Source: Mycobacterium sp. D16Q14 (lineage in GTDB: Bacteria; Actinomycetota; Actinomycetes; Mycobacteriales; Mycobacteriaceae). Taken from it: a stretch of 64,000 nucleotides of DNA. The stretch covers positions 186,001 to 250,000 of the forward strand of contig MAEX01000001.1 in NCBI GenBank assembly GCA_002013415.1, written 5' to 3'. Shown here piece by piece: positions 31,244 through 39,335 of the stretch. How positions within the stretch are numbered: the stretch's first letter is position 1; each line of letters begins with the position of its first letter. The notes under the pieces were generated by a model. It searched no databases. It saw nothing but the letters and a program-made list of their open reading frames with translations, and had not been told where the DNA came from. Position numbers and translations under genes: made by a program.

Positions 31244-31870
31244 GTGTTCGGCGCGGCGCTCTTCTGGCCCGCTGGAACATTCCACTATTGGCAGGCCTGG
31301 GTCTTCCTCGCGATTTTCGTGATCAGCTCCACGGTCTCTTCGATCTACCTGGCGACTTCCAATCCTGAAGTGCTGCAGCGACGTTTACACGGCGGACCCA
31401 TCGCGGAGACTCGCCCCGTACAGAAACTCGCGGTGACCGTGCTACTGAGCTCGTTCCTGGCACTTACCGTGGTGAGCGCCTTCGATCACCGGTTCGGCTG
31501 GTCTCATGTGCCGACCTGGCTGGTGATCGTCGGTGAAGTGCTGGTGATCGGCGGTTTGGGAGCGGCCACGTTGGTGGTGGCCCAGAACAACTACGCCGCC
31601 GCCGGCATCACCGTCGAATCCGGACAGACCGTGACCTCAACCGGGTTGTACGGCTTGGTCCGCCACCCCATGTACACCGGCTCGCTGGTGATGATGGTGG
31701 GTATCCCGCTGGCATTGGGGTCGTATTGGGGCCTACTCGCCGTCGCGCCGGCCGCCCCCTCGCTGGTGGTGCGCATCCTCGACGAGGAGAAGATGCTGCG
31801 CCACGATCTACAGGGCTACGACGAATGCACCGAGAAGGTGCGCAGCAGGCTGGTGCCACTGGTGTGGTGA
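31244..31870 (+). CDS. Isoprenylcysteine methyltransferase-like membrane protein with a lost start (Rv1216c-like)
   Basis: The protein has four or five membrane helices and the ICMT/PEMT C-terminal motif VRHPMYTG with the late EEKMLRHDLQGYDEY-type ending. From GTG 31244 it has 208 residues but lacks the start of the first helix. The same frame reads KTGVQAFVSGIIALAVFG just upstream, directly after an ACG at 31196-31198 with AAAGGAAAG before it. An ATG has apparently become ACG. Either ACG or GTG 31244 is used weakly, or the gene is dead. It follows the broken permease by 13 bases and shares its operon. Confidence 0.7.
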   Translation: MFGAALFWPAGTFHYWQAWVFLAIFVISSTVSSIYLATSNPEVLQRRLHGGPIAETRPVQKLAVTVLLSSFLALTVVSAFDHRFGWSHVPTWLVIVGEVLVIGGLGAATLVVAQNNYAAAGITVESGQTVTSTGLYGLVRHPMYTGSLVMMVGIPLALGSYWGLLAVAPAAPSLVVRILDEEKMLRHDLQGYDECTEKVRSRLVPLVW

Positions 31871-31874
31871 GAAG

Positions 31875-31888
31875 GCGCCTCACGGCGC
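31875..31888. terminator. Small hairpin between convergent genes
   Basis: GCGCC-TCAC-GGCGC can fold just after the stop at 31870 and before the convergent stop at 31907. There is no T-run, which is usual for mycobacterial terminators. Evidence is weak. Confidence 0.35.
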
Positions 31889-31906
31889 GTCAGAAGCCCG
31901 GGAAGT

Positions 31907-32605
31907 TCAGCTGTCCGATGATGGTCGCTGTAGCCGCTCTCTCCACACGTCCGTGGCCGTTGTGATGGATTGAGCCTGAACAACATCGACGCCAGGCTGC
32001 GATACCGGATCTCCTACTACGGACTCAAAGGGAACGTATCCCGTCCATATCCCGGTACAAGCATCTTCGGTGGGTTGCCCTGCCCGCACCTTCACACTGG
32101 CTATTTCCAACGGCAGTCGCAAGACATACGTGGCAGCGAGTTCTCGCTTGGTCGGCGGCCGCACTTCTGCCCATCGACCGGGCATGAGGCGATCGGAGAT
32201 TATGCGGATGCAATCTAAGTGCTCATCCGCCGAGACCGGCTCGGCGTTGCCGAAAATCATTGCACAGCGATAATTTACCGTCGAATCGAACAGCGACTGC
32301 GCATAGACGAGACCATCGAAAATTGAGATCGTGGCGACGAGGTCCACACCCGCGTTGGCCGATTTGGTCAGACCTGAACCTGTGGACCCATGCATCAGAA
32401 GGAAGTCGCCGTCCTGTGCATACGCCATAGGGATCACCATCGGCTTACCGTCCGCGCGGACGAATCCGACATGCGCAATGGTCCCTGCGTCGAGAATCGC
32501 CAACAGATCGCCACGTTCGCGCCGTTGCAACCACTTGTAGCGGTGCACCAGAAGATCTGGGCTGTCAAGCAGTTGGCCATCGGCATTCGTCGTACTCACT
32601 GTCAT
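31907..32605 (-). CDS. Pyridoxamine 5'-phosphate oxidase-fold flavoprotein
   Basis: About 232 residues. A split-barrel FMN-binding domain shows LLAILDAGTIAHVGFVRADGKPMVIPMAY and LLMHGSTGSGLTK, patterns of the nitroreductase-like / PNPOx_2 branch (HugZ-like, NimA-type). It is divergent from a MocR regulator, a well-known pairing in which the regulator senses PLP or a related amine and controls the oxidase. ATG 32605 was taken; ATG 32614 is also possible. Enzymatic role: probably flavin- or heme-linked oxidoreduction, substrate unknown. Confidence 0.8.
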   Translation of the reverse strand: MTVSTTNADGQLLDSPDLLVHRYKWLQRRERGDLLAILDAGTIAHVGFVRADGKPMVIPMAYAQDGDFLLMHGSTGSGLTKSANAGVDLVATISIFDGLVYAQSLFDSTVNYRCAMIFGNAEPVSADEHLDCIRIISDRLMPGRWAEVRPPTKRELAATYVLRLPLEIASVKVRAGQPTEDACTGIWTGYVPFESVVGDPVSQPGVDVVQAQSITTATDVWRERLQRPSSDS

Positions 32606-32641
32606 GCCACTCATGGTGTCGTGAAGCCACGGTGTGACGAC

Positions 32642-32671
32642 AGACCACATTCTTCGATTTCGACCAGTCCA
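32642..32671 (-). promoter_or_regulatory. Two MocR-type TGGWCT half-sites
   Basis: In the divergent region, minus-strand TGGTCT (32642-32647) and TGGACT (32666-32671) are direct repeats 24 bases apart. MocR/PdxR regulators of actinobacteria bind direct repeats of a TGGWCT-like core. The sites sit just upstream of the PNPOx gene, as expected for activation by the adjacent regulator. The consensus is recalled, not searched. Confidence 0.45.
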
Positions 32672-32719
32672 GTGCGGGTGTGAAATGCTACGGGTGACCT
32701 GCGGCGGTGAGGTGTTGTC

Positions 32720-34123
32720 TTGACTCTGGATATCCCGATGAGCGTTGATCGCGCGTCTCGGGTGGGTATTAGGACACAGCTCGTCCAACAACTTCGGAGT
32801 GCGCTGGAATCGGGTCTGCTCAGCCCAGGATCGTCGGTACCGTCGAGCCGTGCCTTTGCGGCAGGATTGGGTGTCTCCAGAAGCACCGTCGTGGCGGCGC
32901 TTCAAGAACTTGAGGGTGAAGGCTGGATCGAGTCCTCACAGGGGGCCGGCACTGTTGTCTCACACCGCCCGCACCCCACGAATAGCACCGCGCACCGTCA
33001 CGGCGAGTCTGCACTCTCAGCGGATGAAGACATCGAGATCGACATGCGCCCAGGAGATCTCAACCCCGACGATGTTTCGCGAGTCGGTTGGCGAGCGGCG
33101 TGGCGGTCTATCGAACCGTCCGCAACACCTCCCCCACCCTCGGGCAGCCCGGCGTTACGTGAAGCGCTGTCCGCCTACCTGCGATCCTCCCGCGGACTAC
33201 CCTGCGACCCGCGGCAAATTGTGGTGTGCGCTGGAACTGCCGAAGCCCTAACCCTGCTCACACTTGCCTTCAAGTGGCAAGGCCGAGCGGTCGCCGTCGA
33301 AGACCCCGGCTACCCCGCAATACGACGGATCTTCCAGGCCCTGGGCGTGCAGTGGGTGCCGGTGGATGTCACCGACCCCGACCAGCTCCTGACGAGACTT
33401 CAATCCACCCAAACATCAATCCAGGCGGCGTATCTGACACCAAGCCATCAGTATCCGCTGGGTCACCGAATCAACCCCGACATGCGCGGCCATATCTTGC
33501 GTTGGGCGCATGGGGCAGACGTAATCCTCGTGGAGGACGACTACGACAGTGAGTTCCGGTTCGGGGTCTCCCCACTGCCCAGCCTGGCTGGCCTGGACAC
33601 CGCCGCGAGCACGATCTATCTGGGAACGATGTCGAAAGTTCTAGACCCGGGCCTGCGGCTCAGTTATCTGCGTGTACCCACGCATCTGCTGGAACCCGTC
33701 CTTGAAACTCGCGACATGTTGGGCGCAACAGTGGCCGCCCCGGTCCAACAAGCCGTCACACACCTGCTCACCAGCGGTGAGCTGGCTCGTCACATTGCCC
33801 GCGTCCGCAAGCTGTACCAAGACCGTCGCGCAACCATGTTGCAATCGCTCGAGAAGGTCGCGGCCGTCACCCACGTCACTGGCACCGAGGCCGGGTTACA
33901 CGTCTTGGCGTCACTGCGCCAAGACGTTTCAGCTTCAGCGACCGTAGAACAGGCCCGCGCCCGCGGCATCTACATCACCGATCTCGACGACTACCGGGCC
34001 CATCCCGATCCGCTGAACCCCGGACTAGTTCTCGGCTATGGACAGCTCAAACCGGCCGCAATCAGGCAGGCAGTGAGCCGATTGGCCACACTGCCTGCCT
34101 TACGGGAGGCCAACGGACGGTGA
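32720..34123 (+). CDS. MocR-family (GntR-aminotransferase) PLP-dependent regulator
   Basis: The 467-residue fusion has a GntR winged helix at residues ~10-80 (PSSRAFAAGLGVSRSTVVAAL) and a fold-type-I aminotransferase domain from ~110 on. The PLP-binding Lys is near residue 306 in YLGTMSKVLDPGLRLSY, and the Asp is in VEDDYDSEFR. TTG 32720 has GAGGTG seven bases upstream and gives the usual LDRAS-type N-terminus; ATG 32738 is an alternative. It very likely controls the divergent PNPOx gene. Confidence 0.88.
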   Translation: MTLDIPMSVDRASRVGIRTQLVQQLRSALESGLLSPGSSVPSSRAFAAGLGVSRSTVVAALQELEGEGWIESSQGAGTVVSHRPHPTNSTAHRHGESALSADEDIEIDMRPGDLNPDDVSRVGWRAAWRSIEPSATPPPPSGSPALREALSAYLRSSRGLPCDPRQIVVCAGTAEALTLLTLAFKWQGRAVAVEDPGYPAIRRIFQALGVQWVPVDVTDPDQLLTRLQSTQTSIQAAYLTPSHQYPLGHRINPDMRGHILRWAHGADVILVEDDYDSEFRFGVSPLPSLAGLDTAASTIYLGTMSKVLDPGLRLSYLRVPTHLLEPVLETRDMLGATVAAPVQQAVTHLLTSGELARHIARVRKLYQDRRATMLQSLEKVAAVTHVTGTEAGLHVLASLRQDVSASATVEQARARGIYITDLDDYRAHPDPLNPGLVLGYGQLKPAAIRQAVSRLATLPALREANGR

Positions 34124-34160
34124 TGTTTGGCGCGCTGCGATATCCAGTGCTCGCTTGAGC

Positions 34161-35375
34161 TCAGATCCAGACGCCCTTGCCGACGGCGACGACACCGCCC
34201 GCGCTGACATTGAATCGCTCGCGGTCGCGCTCGATGTCGACACCAACCTGTTCTCCGACACCGACAACCACGTTCTTGTCCAGAATCGCGTGCCGGACCA
34301 CCGCGCCGCGGCCCACCCGCACGCCGGGCATCAGCACGCTGCCCTCGACAACGGCGCCGTCGTCGACGACGACATTCGAGGACAGCACCGAGTTGCGCAC
34401 CGAGCCCGCCGAGATGATGCTCCCGGCACCCACCACCGACTCCTGCGCGGAACCGCCGTTGACGAACTTGGCGGGCGCCAGGTTCTCTGACTCGCCACGG
34501 ATGGGCCAGCGCCGGTTGTAGAGGTTGAACACCGGGTGTACCGACACCAGGTCCATATGCGCGTCGTAGAACGCGTCGAGGGTCCCGACATCGCGCCAGT
34601 ACGCGTGGTCGCGCTCGGTGGCGCCGGGCACCAGGTTGGTGTTGAAGTCGTAGACCGCGGCGCGCCCATCGGCCACCAGCCGGGGAATGATGTCGCCGCC
34701 CATATCGTGATCGGAATGGTCATCCTCGGCGTCGGCACGAATAACGTCGATGAGTTCCTTGGTGGTGAAGATGTAGTTCCCCATCGACACGAACGCCGCA
34801 TCGGGATCATCCGGTGTGCCGGGGGGATTCGCAGGCTTCTCGATGAACTCGCGGATACGGCCGGTGTCGTCGGCATCGATGCAGCCGAAGGCGCTTGCCT
34901 CGGTGCGGGGCACCCGGATTCCCGCCACCGTCACTCCGGCGCCGCTGTCGATATGGAAGTCGAGCATCTGCTCGGGATCCATCCGGTACACGTGGTCCGC
35001 ACCGAACACCACGATGTACTCGGGGTCCTCGTCGAAGATCAGGTTGAGCGACTGGTGGATGGCATCGGCACTGCCCGTGTACCAGCGCGGGCCGAGCCGC
35101 TGCTGGGCAGGAACAGGCGTGATGTACTCCCCCGCCAGACCCGACAGCCGCCAGTTCTGCGAGATGTGCCGGTCCAGCGAGTGTGACTTGTATTGGGTCA
35201 GAACGCAAATACGCAAGAATCGTGCGTTGACCAGGTTGCTCAGCACAAAGTCGATGAGCCGATAGGCACCGCCGAAGGGCACCGCCGGTTTCGCACGATC
35301 GGCGGTCAGCGGGTAAAGCCGCTTGCCTTCACCGCCGGCAAGCACGATCCCCAGAACGTGTGGCGATGCCCTCAT
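34161..35375 (-). CDS. glgC: Glucose-1-phosphate adenylyltransferase GlgC
   Basis: The 404-residue enzyme makes ADP-glucose from glucose-1-phosphate and ATP for glycogen and GlgM-derived alpha-glucan. The nucleotide-binding motif [20 protein letters not shown] is at about residues 14-33; [11 protein letters not shown] carries the catalytic Asp; FVSMGNYIF and a C-terminal left-handed beta-helix complete it. ATG 35375 gives the exact family length; a longer reading to 35450 lacks support. It is divergent from glgM, as in other mycobacteria. Confidence 0.95.
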   Translation of the reverse strand: MRASPHVLGIVLAGGEGKRLYPLTADRAKPAVPFGGAYRLIDFVLSNLVNARFLRICVLTQYKSHSLDRHISQNWRLSGLAGEYITPVPAQQRLGPRWYTGSADAIHQSLNLIFDEDPEYIVVFGADHVYRMDPEQMLDFHIDSGAGVTVAGIRVPRTEASAFGCIDADDTGRIREFIEKPANPPGTPDDPDAAFVSMGNYIFTTKELIDVIRADAEDDHSDHDMGGDIIPRLVADGRAAVYDFNTNLVPGATERDHAYWRDVGTLDAFYDAHMDLVSVHPVFNLYNRRWPIRGESENLAPAKFVNGGSAQESVVGAGSIISAGSVRNSVLSSNVVVDDGAVVEGSVLMPGVRVGRGAVVRHAILDKNVVVGVGEQVGVDIERDRERFNVSAGGVVAVGKGVWI

Positions 35376-35466
35376 GGCAATCAACCTATCGGCACTCGGC
35401 AGAAGCGGCCAGCGGTACACCCCCGGCGGGCCTGCGGTCGTCGGGGCCACCTACTACGGTCGTGGC

Positions 35467-36711
35467 ATGACCGACCGTCTTCGCGCACGCGGCTCATCCC
35501 CGACGGAGGGTCTTCTCGCACTCGGCTCATCCCCGACGCGGGTGGCAATGATGACGCGGGAGTACCCACCCGAGGTGTACGGCGGGGCCGGGGTCCACGT
35601 CACCGAGTTGGTGGCTCAGCTGCGCACACTGTGCGATGTCGACGTGCACTGTATGGGCGCACCGCGCGACAGCGCCTTCGTGCATCGGCCCGACCCCGCA
35701 TTGGACGGCGCCAACCCGGCCTTGACTACCCTGTCGGCCGATCTGGTGATGGCTGCCGCCGCCACCGGCTCAACCGTGGTGCATTCGCACACCTGGTACA
35801 CGGGCATGGCAGGACATCTGGCCAAGCTGCTGTACGGCATCCCGCACGTGCTGACCGCGCATTCCCTGGAACCCCGCCGTCCGTGGAAGGCCGAACAACT
35901 CGGCGGCGGATACCGCGTGTCGTCGTGGGTGGAACACACCGCGATACACGCCGCTGACGCCGTCATCGCCGTCAGCAGCGGCATGCGCGAGGACATCATC
36001 GCAACCTATCCCGATCTGGATCCCAGCCGGATCCACGTGGTGCGCAACGGAATCGACACCACAACCTGGTACCCGGTTGATCCGGCCGAGGCGATCACGC
36101 AACCAGGATCGGTGCTCGCCGAACTCGGTGTGGATCTGGGGCGCCCGATTGTCGTGTTCGTCGGACGGATCACGCGGCAGAAGGGACTCGCGCACTTGGT
36201 AGCGGCCGCACACCGGTTCTCCCCCGAGGCGCAGCTGATCTTGTGCGCGGGCGAGCCGGACACCCCCGAGATCGCCGAGCAGGTCACCGGGGCCGTCACC
36301 GAGCTGGCGGCGGTGCGGCCCGGAGTGCACTGGATACGCGAGTTCCTACCGGCATCCAAACTGCGGGAAGTACTTTCCGCGGCAACGGTTTTTGTGTGCC
36401 CATCGATCTACGAACCGTTGGGCATCGTCAACCTTGAGGCGATGGCGTGCGGTACGGCGGTCGTGGCGTCTCGCGTCGGCGGGATACCCGAGGTGGTTGC
36501 CGACGGCGTCACCGGAACATTGGTGGCATACGAGAGCAGCGAAGCCGCGGCGTTCGAGGCAGGCCTCGCCGACGCCGTCAACGCATTAGTCGCAGACCCC
36601 ACCCGCGCCACCAAGTTCGGCAACGCGGGCAGAGCGCGGTGTATCGAAGAGTTCTCGTGGGCGCACATCGCGGAGATGACGCTGCAGATCTATCAAAAAG
36701 TCTGCAGCTAG
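35467..36711 (+). CDS. glgM: Alpha-maltose-1-phosphate synthase GlgM (GT4)
   Basis: GlgM transfers glucose from ADP-glucose to glucose-1-phosphate, giving maltose-1-phosphate for the GlgE pathway. Visible are TREYPPEVYGGAGVHVTEL at the N-terminal Rossmann start, VFVGRITRQKGL, and the EPLGIVNLEAMACGTAVVAS donor-binding E-x7-E motif. Homologs begin at M-RVAM(M/L)TREYPP. Here the matching codon is ACG (35536-35538) rather than ATG. Translation may start at ATG 35467, adding 23 residues that include a duplicated GSSPT segment, or at GTG 35542. I list 35467; the start is unsettled. Confidence 0.88.
   Translation: MTDRLRARGSSPTEGLLALGSSPTRVAMMTREYPPEVYGGAGVHVTELVAQLRTLCDVDVHCMGAPRDSAFVHRPDPALDGANPALTTLSADLVMAAAATGSTVVHSHTWYTGMAGHLAKLLYGIPHVLTAHSLEPRRPWKAEQLGGGYRVSSWVEHTAIHAADAVIAVSSGMREDIIATYPDLDPSRIHVVRNGIDTTTWYPVDPAEAITQPGSVLAELGVDLGRPIVVFVGRITRQKGLAHLVAAAHRFSPEAQLILCAGEPDTPEIAEQVTGAVTELAAVRPGVHWIREFLPASKLREVLSAATVFVCPSIYEPLGIVNLEAMACGTAVVASRVGGIPEVVADGVTGTLVAYESSEAAAFEAGLADAVNALVADPTRATKFGNAGRARCIEEFSWAHIAEMTLQIYQKVCS
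35480..35538 (+). repeat. 33-base-period direct repeat at the glgM 5' end
   Basis: A 26-base block (35480-35505) recurs at 35513-35538 with two differences; the core GGCTCATCCCCGACG is identical. The period of 33 is a multiple of three, so the repeat keeps the reading frame and encodes GSSPT twice. It ends at the codon where the conserved GlgM protein normally begins. Confidence 0.75.
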
Positions 36712-36734
36712 CACCCAAAGGCTGGGGCTAGCTG
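36705..36734. terminator. Bidirectional hairpin between glgM and the DUF3117 gene
   Basis: CAGCTAGC (36705-36712) and GCTAGCTG (36727-36734) are perfect inverted repeats, with ACCC and GGGG able to extend the stem. The hairpin includes the stop codons of both convergent genes. There is no U-tract. It probably serves both transcripts. Confidence 0.6.
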
Positions 36735-36895
36735 GTGACGTTCTTGAGTTCGTCGCCGAGTGCGGCGGCCTCATCGGGGGTCAGCTCGACCACCAGGCGA
36801 CCGCCACCTTCCAGTGGCACGCGCATGACAATCCCGCGCCCCTCTTTCGTAGCCTCGAGAGGACCGTCGCCTGTTCGGGGCTTCATGGCCGCCAT
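36728..36895 (-). CDS. DUF3117 small conserved protein (Rv1211-like)
   Basis: A 55-residue actinobacterial protein: MAAMKPRTGDGPLEATKEGR at the N-terminus, then GIVMRVPLEGGGRLVVELTP and a short acidic helix. It is highly conserved across mycobacteria and is reported to bind calcium in M. tuberculosis (recalled, not verified). GGAGGGAG nine bases upstream supports ATG 36895 rather than the ATG at 36922. Its promoter region carries two long direct repeats. Confidence 0.9.
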   Translation of the reverse strand: MAAMKPRTGDGPLEATKEGRGIVMRVPLEGGGRLVVELTPDEAAALGDELKNVTS

Positions 36896-36939
36896 CGTGT
36901 GCTCCCTCCAAATTCCAGCCAAGGGTGTTCGGCATCTCC

Positions 36940-36991
36940 GACCATTGTTCCCTATCTGAGCTGCCGTTTCACTGGACCATTCTTCCCTATC
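36940..36991. repeat. Pair of 17-base direct repeats upstream of the DUF3117 gene
   Basis: GACCATTGTTCCCTATC (36940-36956) and GACCATTCTTCCCTATC (36975-36991) differ at one base and lie 35 bases apart, start to start, between tag and the DUF3117 gene. They are 45-96 bases before the latter's ATG, on the promoter face. They look like two regulator sites or a duplicated promoter segment. Confidence 0.55.
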
Positions 36992-37016
36992 GCGGACATC
37001 TGGGGACAGCAGACCC

Positions 37017-37607
37017 TCAACTGGACCTTCCGGAGGGGGCAGTATCGGCTCGCGGAACCCAGCAAGAACGCACGTGATCGTCCACCATCCCGGTGGCCTG
37101 CATCAGGGCATATGCCGTGGTAGGGCCCACAAAACGAAACCCCCGGCGTTTGAGTTCTTTGGCCATCGCCGTGCTCTCGTCGGTGACTGCCGGCACATCG
37201 GAAAGACGCTGCGGCCGGGCGCGGCGTTTCGGCGCAAACGACCACAGCAGGTCCGAAAGATCGGTGTCCAGATCGAGGACAGCGCGGGCATTGGATATCG
37301 CCGACTCGATCTTGGCGCGGTTTCGCACGATCTCGGCATCGGCCATCAGCCGCGCCACGTCTTTGTCGCCGTAGCGGGCGATTTGCTCGGGTATGAAGCC
37401 GTCGAACGCCCGGCGGAAGCCCTCGCGTTTGCGCAGGATGGTGATCCACGCCAGCCCGCTCTGGAAGGCCTCCAAGCACAGCCGCTCGAACAGCGCATCA
37501 CGCCCGTGCAGCGGGCGTCCCCACTCGTTGTCGTGGTAGTCGGTGTACAACGTGGACCCGGCCGGATCCACGGCCCAGGAACAGCGTGCAGGTTCCTTAC
37601 TCGGCAT
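37017..37607 (-). CDS. tag: DNA-3-methyladenine glycosylase I
   Basis: The 196-residue enzyme removes 3-methyladenine from alkylated DNA. Zinc-site and fold motifs are CSWAVDPAG near the N-terminus, YHDNEWGRPLHG, FERLCLEAFQSGLAWITIL and GFRFVGPTTAYALMQATGMVDDH. ATG 37607 overlaps the end of the DivIVA-domain gene by 11 bases and gives the family's normal N-terminus; the longer reading to 37760 is out-of-frame sequence of that neighbour. Confidence 0.92.
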   Translation of the reverse strand: MPSKEPARCSWAVDPAGSTLYTDYHDNEWGRPLHGRDALFERLCLEAFQSGLAWITILRKREGFRRAFDGFIPEQIARYGDKDVARLMADAEIVRNRAKIESAISNARAVLDLDTDLSDLLWSFAPKRRARPQRLSDVPAVTDESTAMAKELKRRGFRFVGPTTAYALMQATGMVDDHVRSCWVPRADTAPSGRSS

Positions 37608-37941
37608 GTGCTTCGATGTTGACTCGGGCGCCCTGCACCTCGTCGAGCTCGGCGCGCAGTTCGTCGATCTGGCGGGCAAGCCGGTCCAGCACCCAATCGA
37701 CCTCGCTGGCCTTGTACCCGCGAAACACCAGCGAAAACTTGACGGCGTCCACATCGGCACCCGTCACCGTTTCGGCGGGCAGGACGGTGGCGGTGGTGCC
37801 CGTGGGCAGCGGCGGCAACTCCTCGCCGCGACCGAACAGCGTCGCGCCCAGCACAAAGAGCACGGCGGCAACCGCGATGAGAACCAGCAGATACGTCAAT
37901 GCGAACGTCACGACACCGATCTTGCCAGCGAGGTCCGACAT
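37597..37941 (-). CDS. Membrane-anchored DivIVA-domain protein (Rv1209-like)
   Basis: The 114-residue protein has one N-terminal membrane helix (VVTFALTYLLVLIAVAAVLF) and a C-terminal DivIVA-like segment, FSLVFRGYKASEVDWVLDRL, followed by a short coiled coil. DivIVA domains in actinobacteria bind curved membrane at poles and septa. The function of this small member is unknown. It is conserved between gpgS and tag; here a broken gene has been left between it and gpgS. Confidence 0.8.
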   Translation of the reverse strand: MSDLAGKIGVVTFALTYLLVLIAVAAVLFVLGATLFGRGEELPPLPTGTTATVLPAETVTGADVDAVKFSLVFRGYKASEVDWVLDRLARQIDELRAELDEVQGARVNIEAHAE

Positions 37942-37960
37942 CCGGGCCTAGCGTGGGGCC

Positions 37961-38396
37961 ATGACCTCCTGGCAAGGGTTCACGCGGCAGGCTCCGAGGA
38001 TCGCCGGCGTGTTCACCCGCCGCCACGACGCGACGCGCAATCTGTGCATCCTCTCGACGCTGCGGCGCAGCGGTGCCCCGCGGATCAGCCGCCAAGCTGG
38101 CGGACCTCGCCCGTGACCCCCGTTTCGAGCTGCACACGGCCACCACCGACACGCACATCAGCGAGGGCGATGCCAAGGTCTGGGGCACGGCGCACGATGA
38201 GCAGAATCTCGACCTGCACGCCGCGTTCGCCGAGCATCTCCATGCCACTATCGGATTCGATCTGCGCGGAAGACGGTTCGCGCCGTTCTACGTCGCCGAC
38301 ATCCAGGGCGCATCCGCGGTCCGGCTCGACGACAGCCACATGATCGTCACCGTGTGGTCGCCCACCGACGGTGAGCGCGAGATCCAGAAGAGCTGA
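37961..38396 (+). pseudogene. Broken F420/FMN split-barrel (PNPOx-like) protein
   Basis: From ATG 37961 the frame reads MTSWQGFTRQAPRIAGVFTR then RHDATRNLCILSTLRRSGAPRIS, typical of small PNPOx-like mycobacterial proteins, and stops near 38115. The second half (KLADLARDPRFELHTATTD, GFDLRGRRFAPFYVADIQGA) continues in another frame to 38396. The segment normally joining them, with the VGM-type strand and SPMEP loop, is gone. A deletion of roughly 70-90 bases that also changed the frame explains this. Confidence 0.82.
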
Positions 38397-38399
38397 GGG

Positions 38400-39335
38400 T
38401 CAGCGCAGGGTGTTCATCGGTGGGCGGTCCTCCAGCGACACCGTCGAGCTGCGCGGCGTGAAGCCGTCGCCATCGGCGAAGAACTGGGTGATGCCCACCC
38501 CGGAGTCCGGAATTCCGCAGCGCGAGAGCATGCTCGCCATCACCTGCCGACTCATCACCCCGAGTTCGACCAGCGGCCGATTGCGGTGACTGCGCACACC
38601 CAGATTGACCTGAGCGATGGCGTTGAGACCGAGACGGTCATAGGTGTCGATGAGCAGCCCGATCTCGACCCCATATCCGGGCGCGAAGGGCACCGAGGAC
38701 AGCAGTTCACGAGTACCCGCGTATTCGCCGCCCAGTGGCTGCACCACGCAACTCAGCTCGGGCCGCAGCGCGGCGAGCATGGGGCGGGCCACCAGCTCGG
38801 TTACCCGGCCGCCACCGTTGGCGTCCTCGGACCCGCTCACCTTCAGCGGACGCCGATAGAAGCCCTTGACGAGGTGCACACCCTGCCCCAGCAAGAGGGG
38901 GCCGAGCAGATGCGGCACGAACATCGGGTCGGGGTCGATGAGGTCCGAGTCGACAAACGCGATCACGTCGCCCGTCGTCGCGGCCACCGAACGCCACAGC
39001 ACCTCGCCCTTGCCCGGATTGGGCGGCACCTCGGGCAGCGCTTGCTCACGGCTGACGACGCGCGCACCCGCGGCCACCGCCCGGATCGCCGTGTCATCGG
39101 TGGAGCCCGAGTCGAGGACGATCAGCTCGTCCACCAGACCACCCAGCAGCGGGCTGATGGTGTCGACAACCGCGGCGACCGTCTCCTGCTCGTTGAGCGC
39201 GGGCAGCACCACCGACACGGTGCGGCCCTTCTTCGCAGCGACGAGCTGCTCGACGGTCCAATCGGGCCGGTTCCAGCTGTGGGTGTCCAGCCAGCTCGGG
39301 TCGATACCAACCACTCCGTCAAGTTGACGGGTCAT
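38400..39335 (-). CDS. gpgS: Glucosyl-3-phosphoglycerate synthase GpgS (GT81)
   Basis: The 311-residue enzyme transfers glucose from UDP-glucose to 3-phosphoglycerate, starting the polymethylated methylglucose lipopolysaccharide. The GT-A fold shows VVLPALNEQETVA, the nucleotide-binding LDSGSTDDTA and the DxD metal motif AFVDSDLIDPDP. The acceptor-site loop GGGRVTELVARP and GYGVEIGLLIDTYDRLG follow. The ATG overlaps the folP2 stop by four bases. Confidence 0.94.
   Translation of the reverse strand: MTRQLDGVVGIDPSWLDTHSWNRPDWTVEQLVAAKKGRTVSVVLPALNEQETVAAVVDTISPLLGGLVDELIVLDSGSTDDTAIRAVAAGARVVSREQALPEVPPNPGKGEVLWRSVAATTGDVIAFVDSDLIDPDPMFVPHLLGPLLLGQGVHLVKGFYRRPLKVSGSEDANGGGRVTELVARPMLAALRPELSCVVQPLGGEYAGTRELLSSVPFAPGYGVEIGLLIDTYDRLGLNAIAQVNLGVRSHRNRPLVELGVMSRQVMASMLSRCGIPDSGVGITQFFADGDGFTPRSSTVSLEDRPPMNTLR

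Noticed and set aside
36899..37123. Plus-strand 74-codon frame between DUF3117 and tag
   Set aside because: Half lies antisense to tag; composition is not gene-like. The stretch is better explained as promoter with direct repeats.
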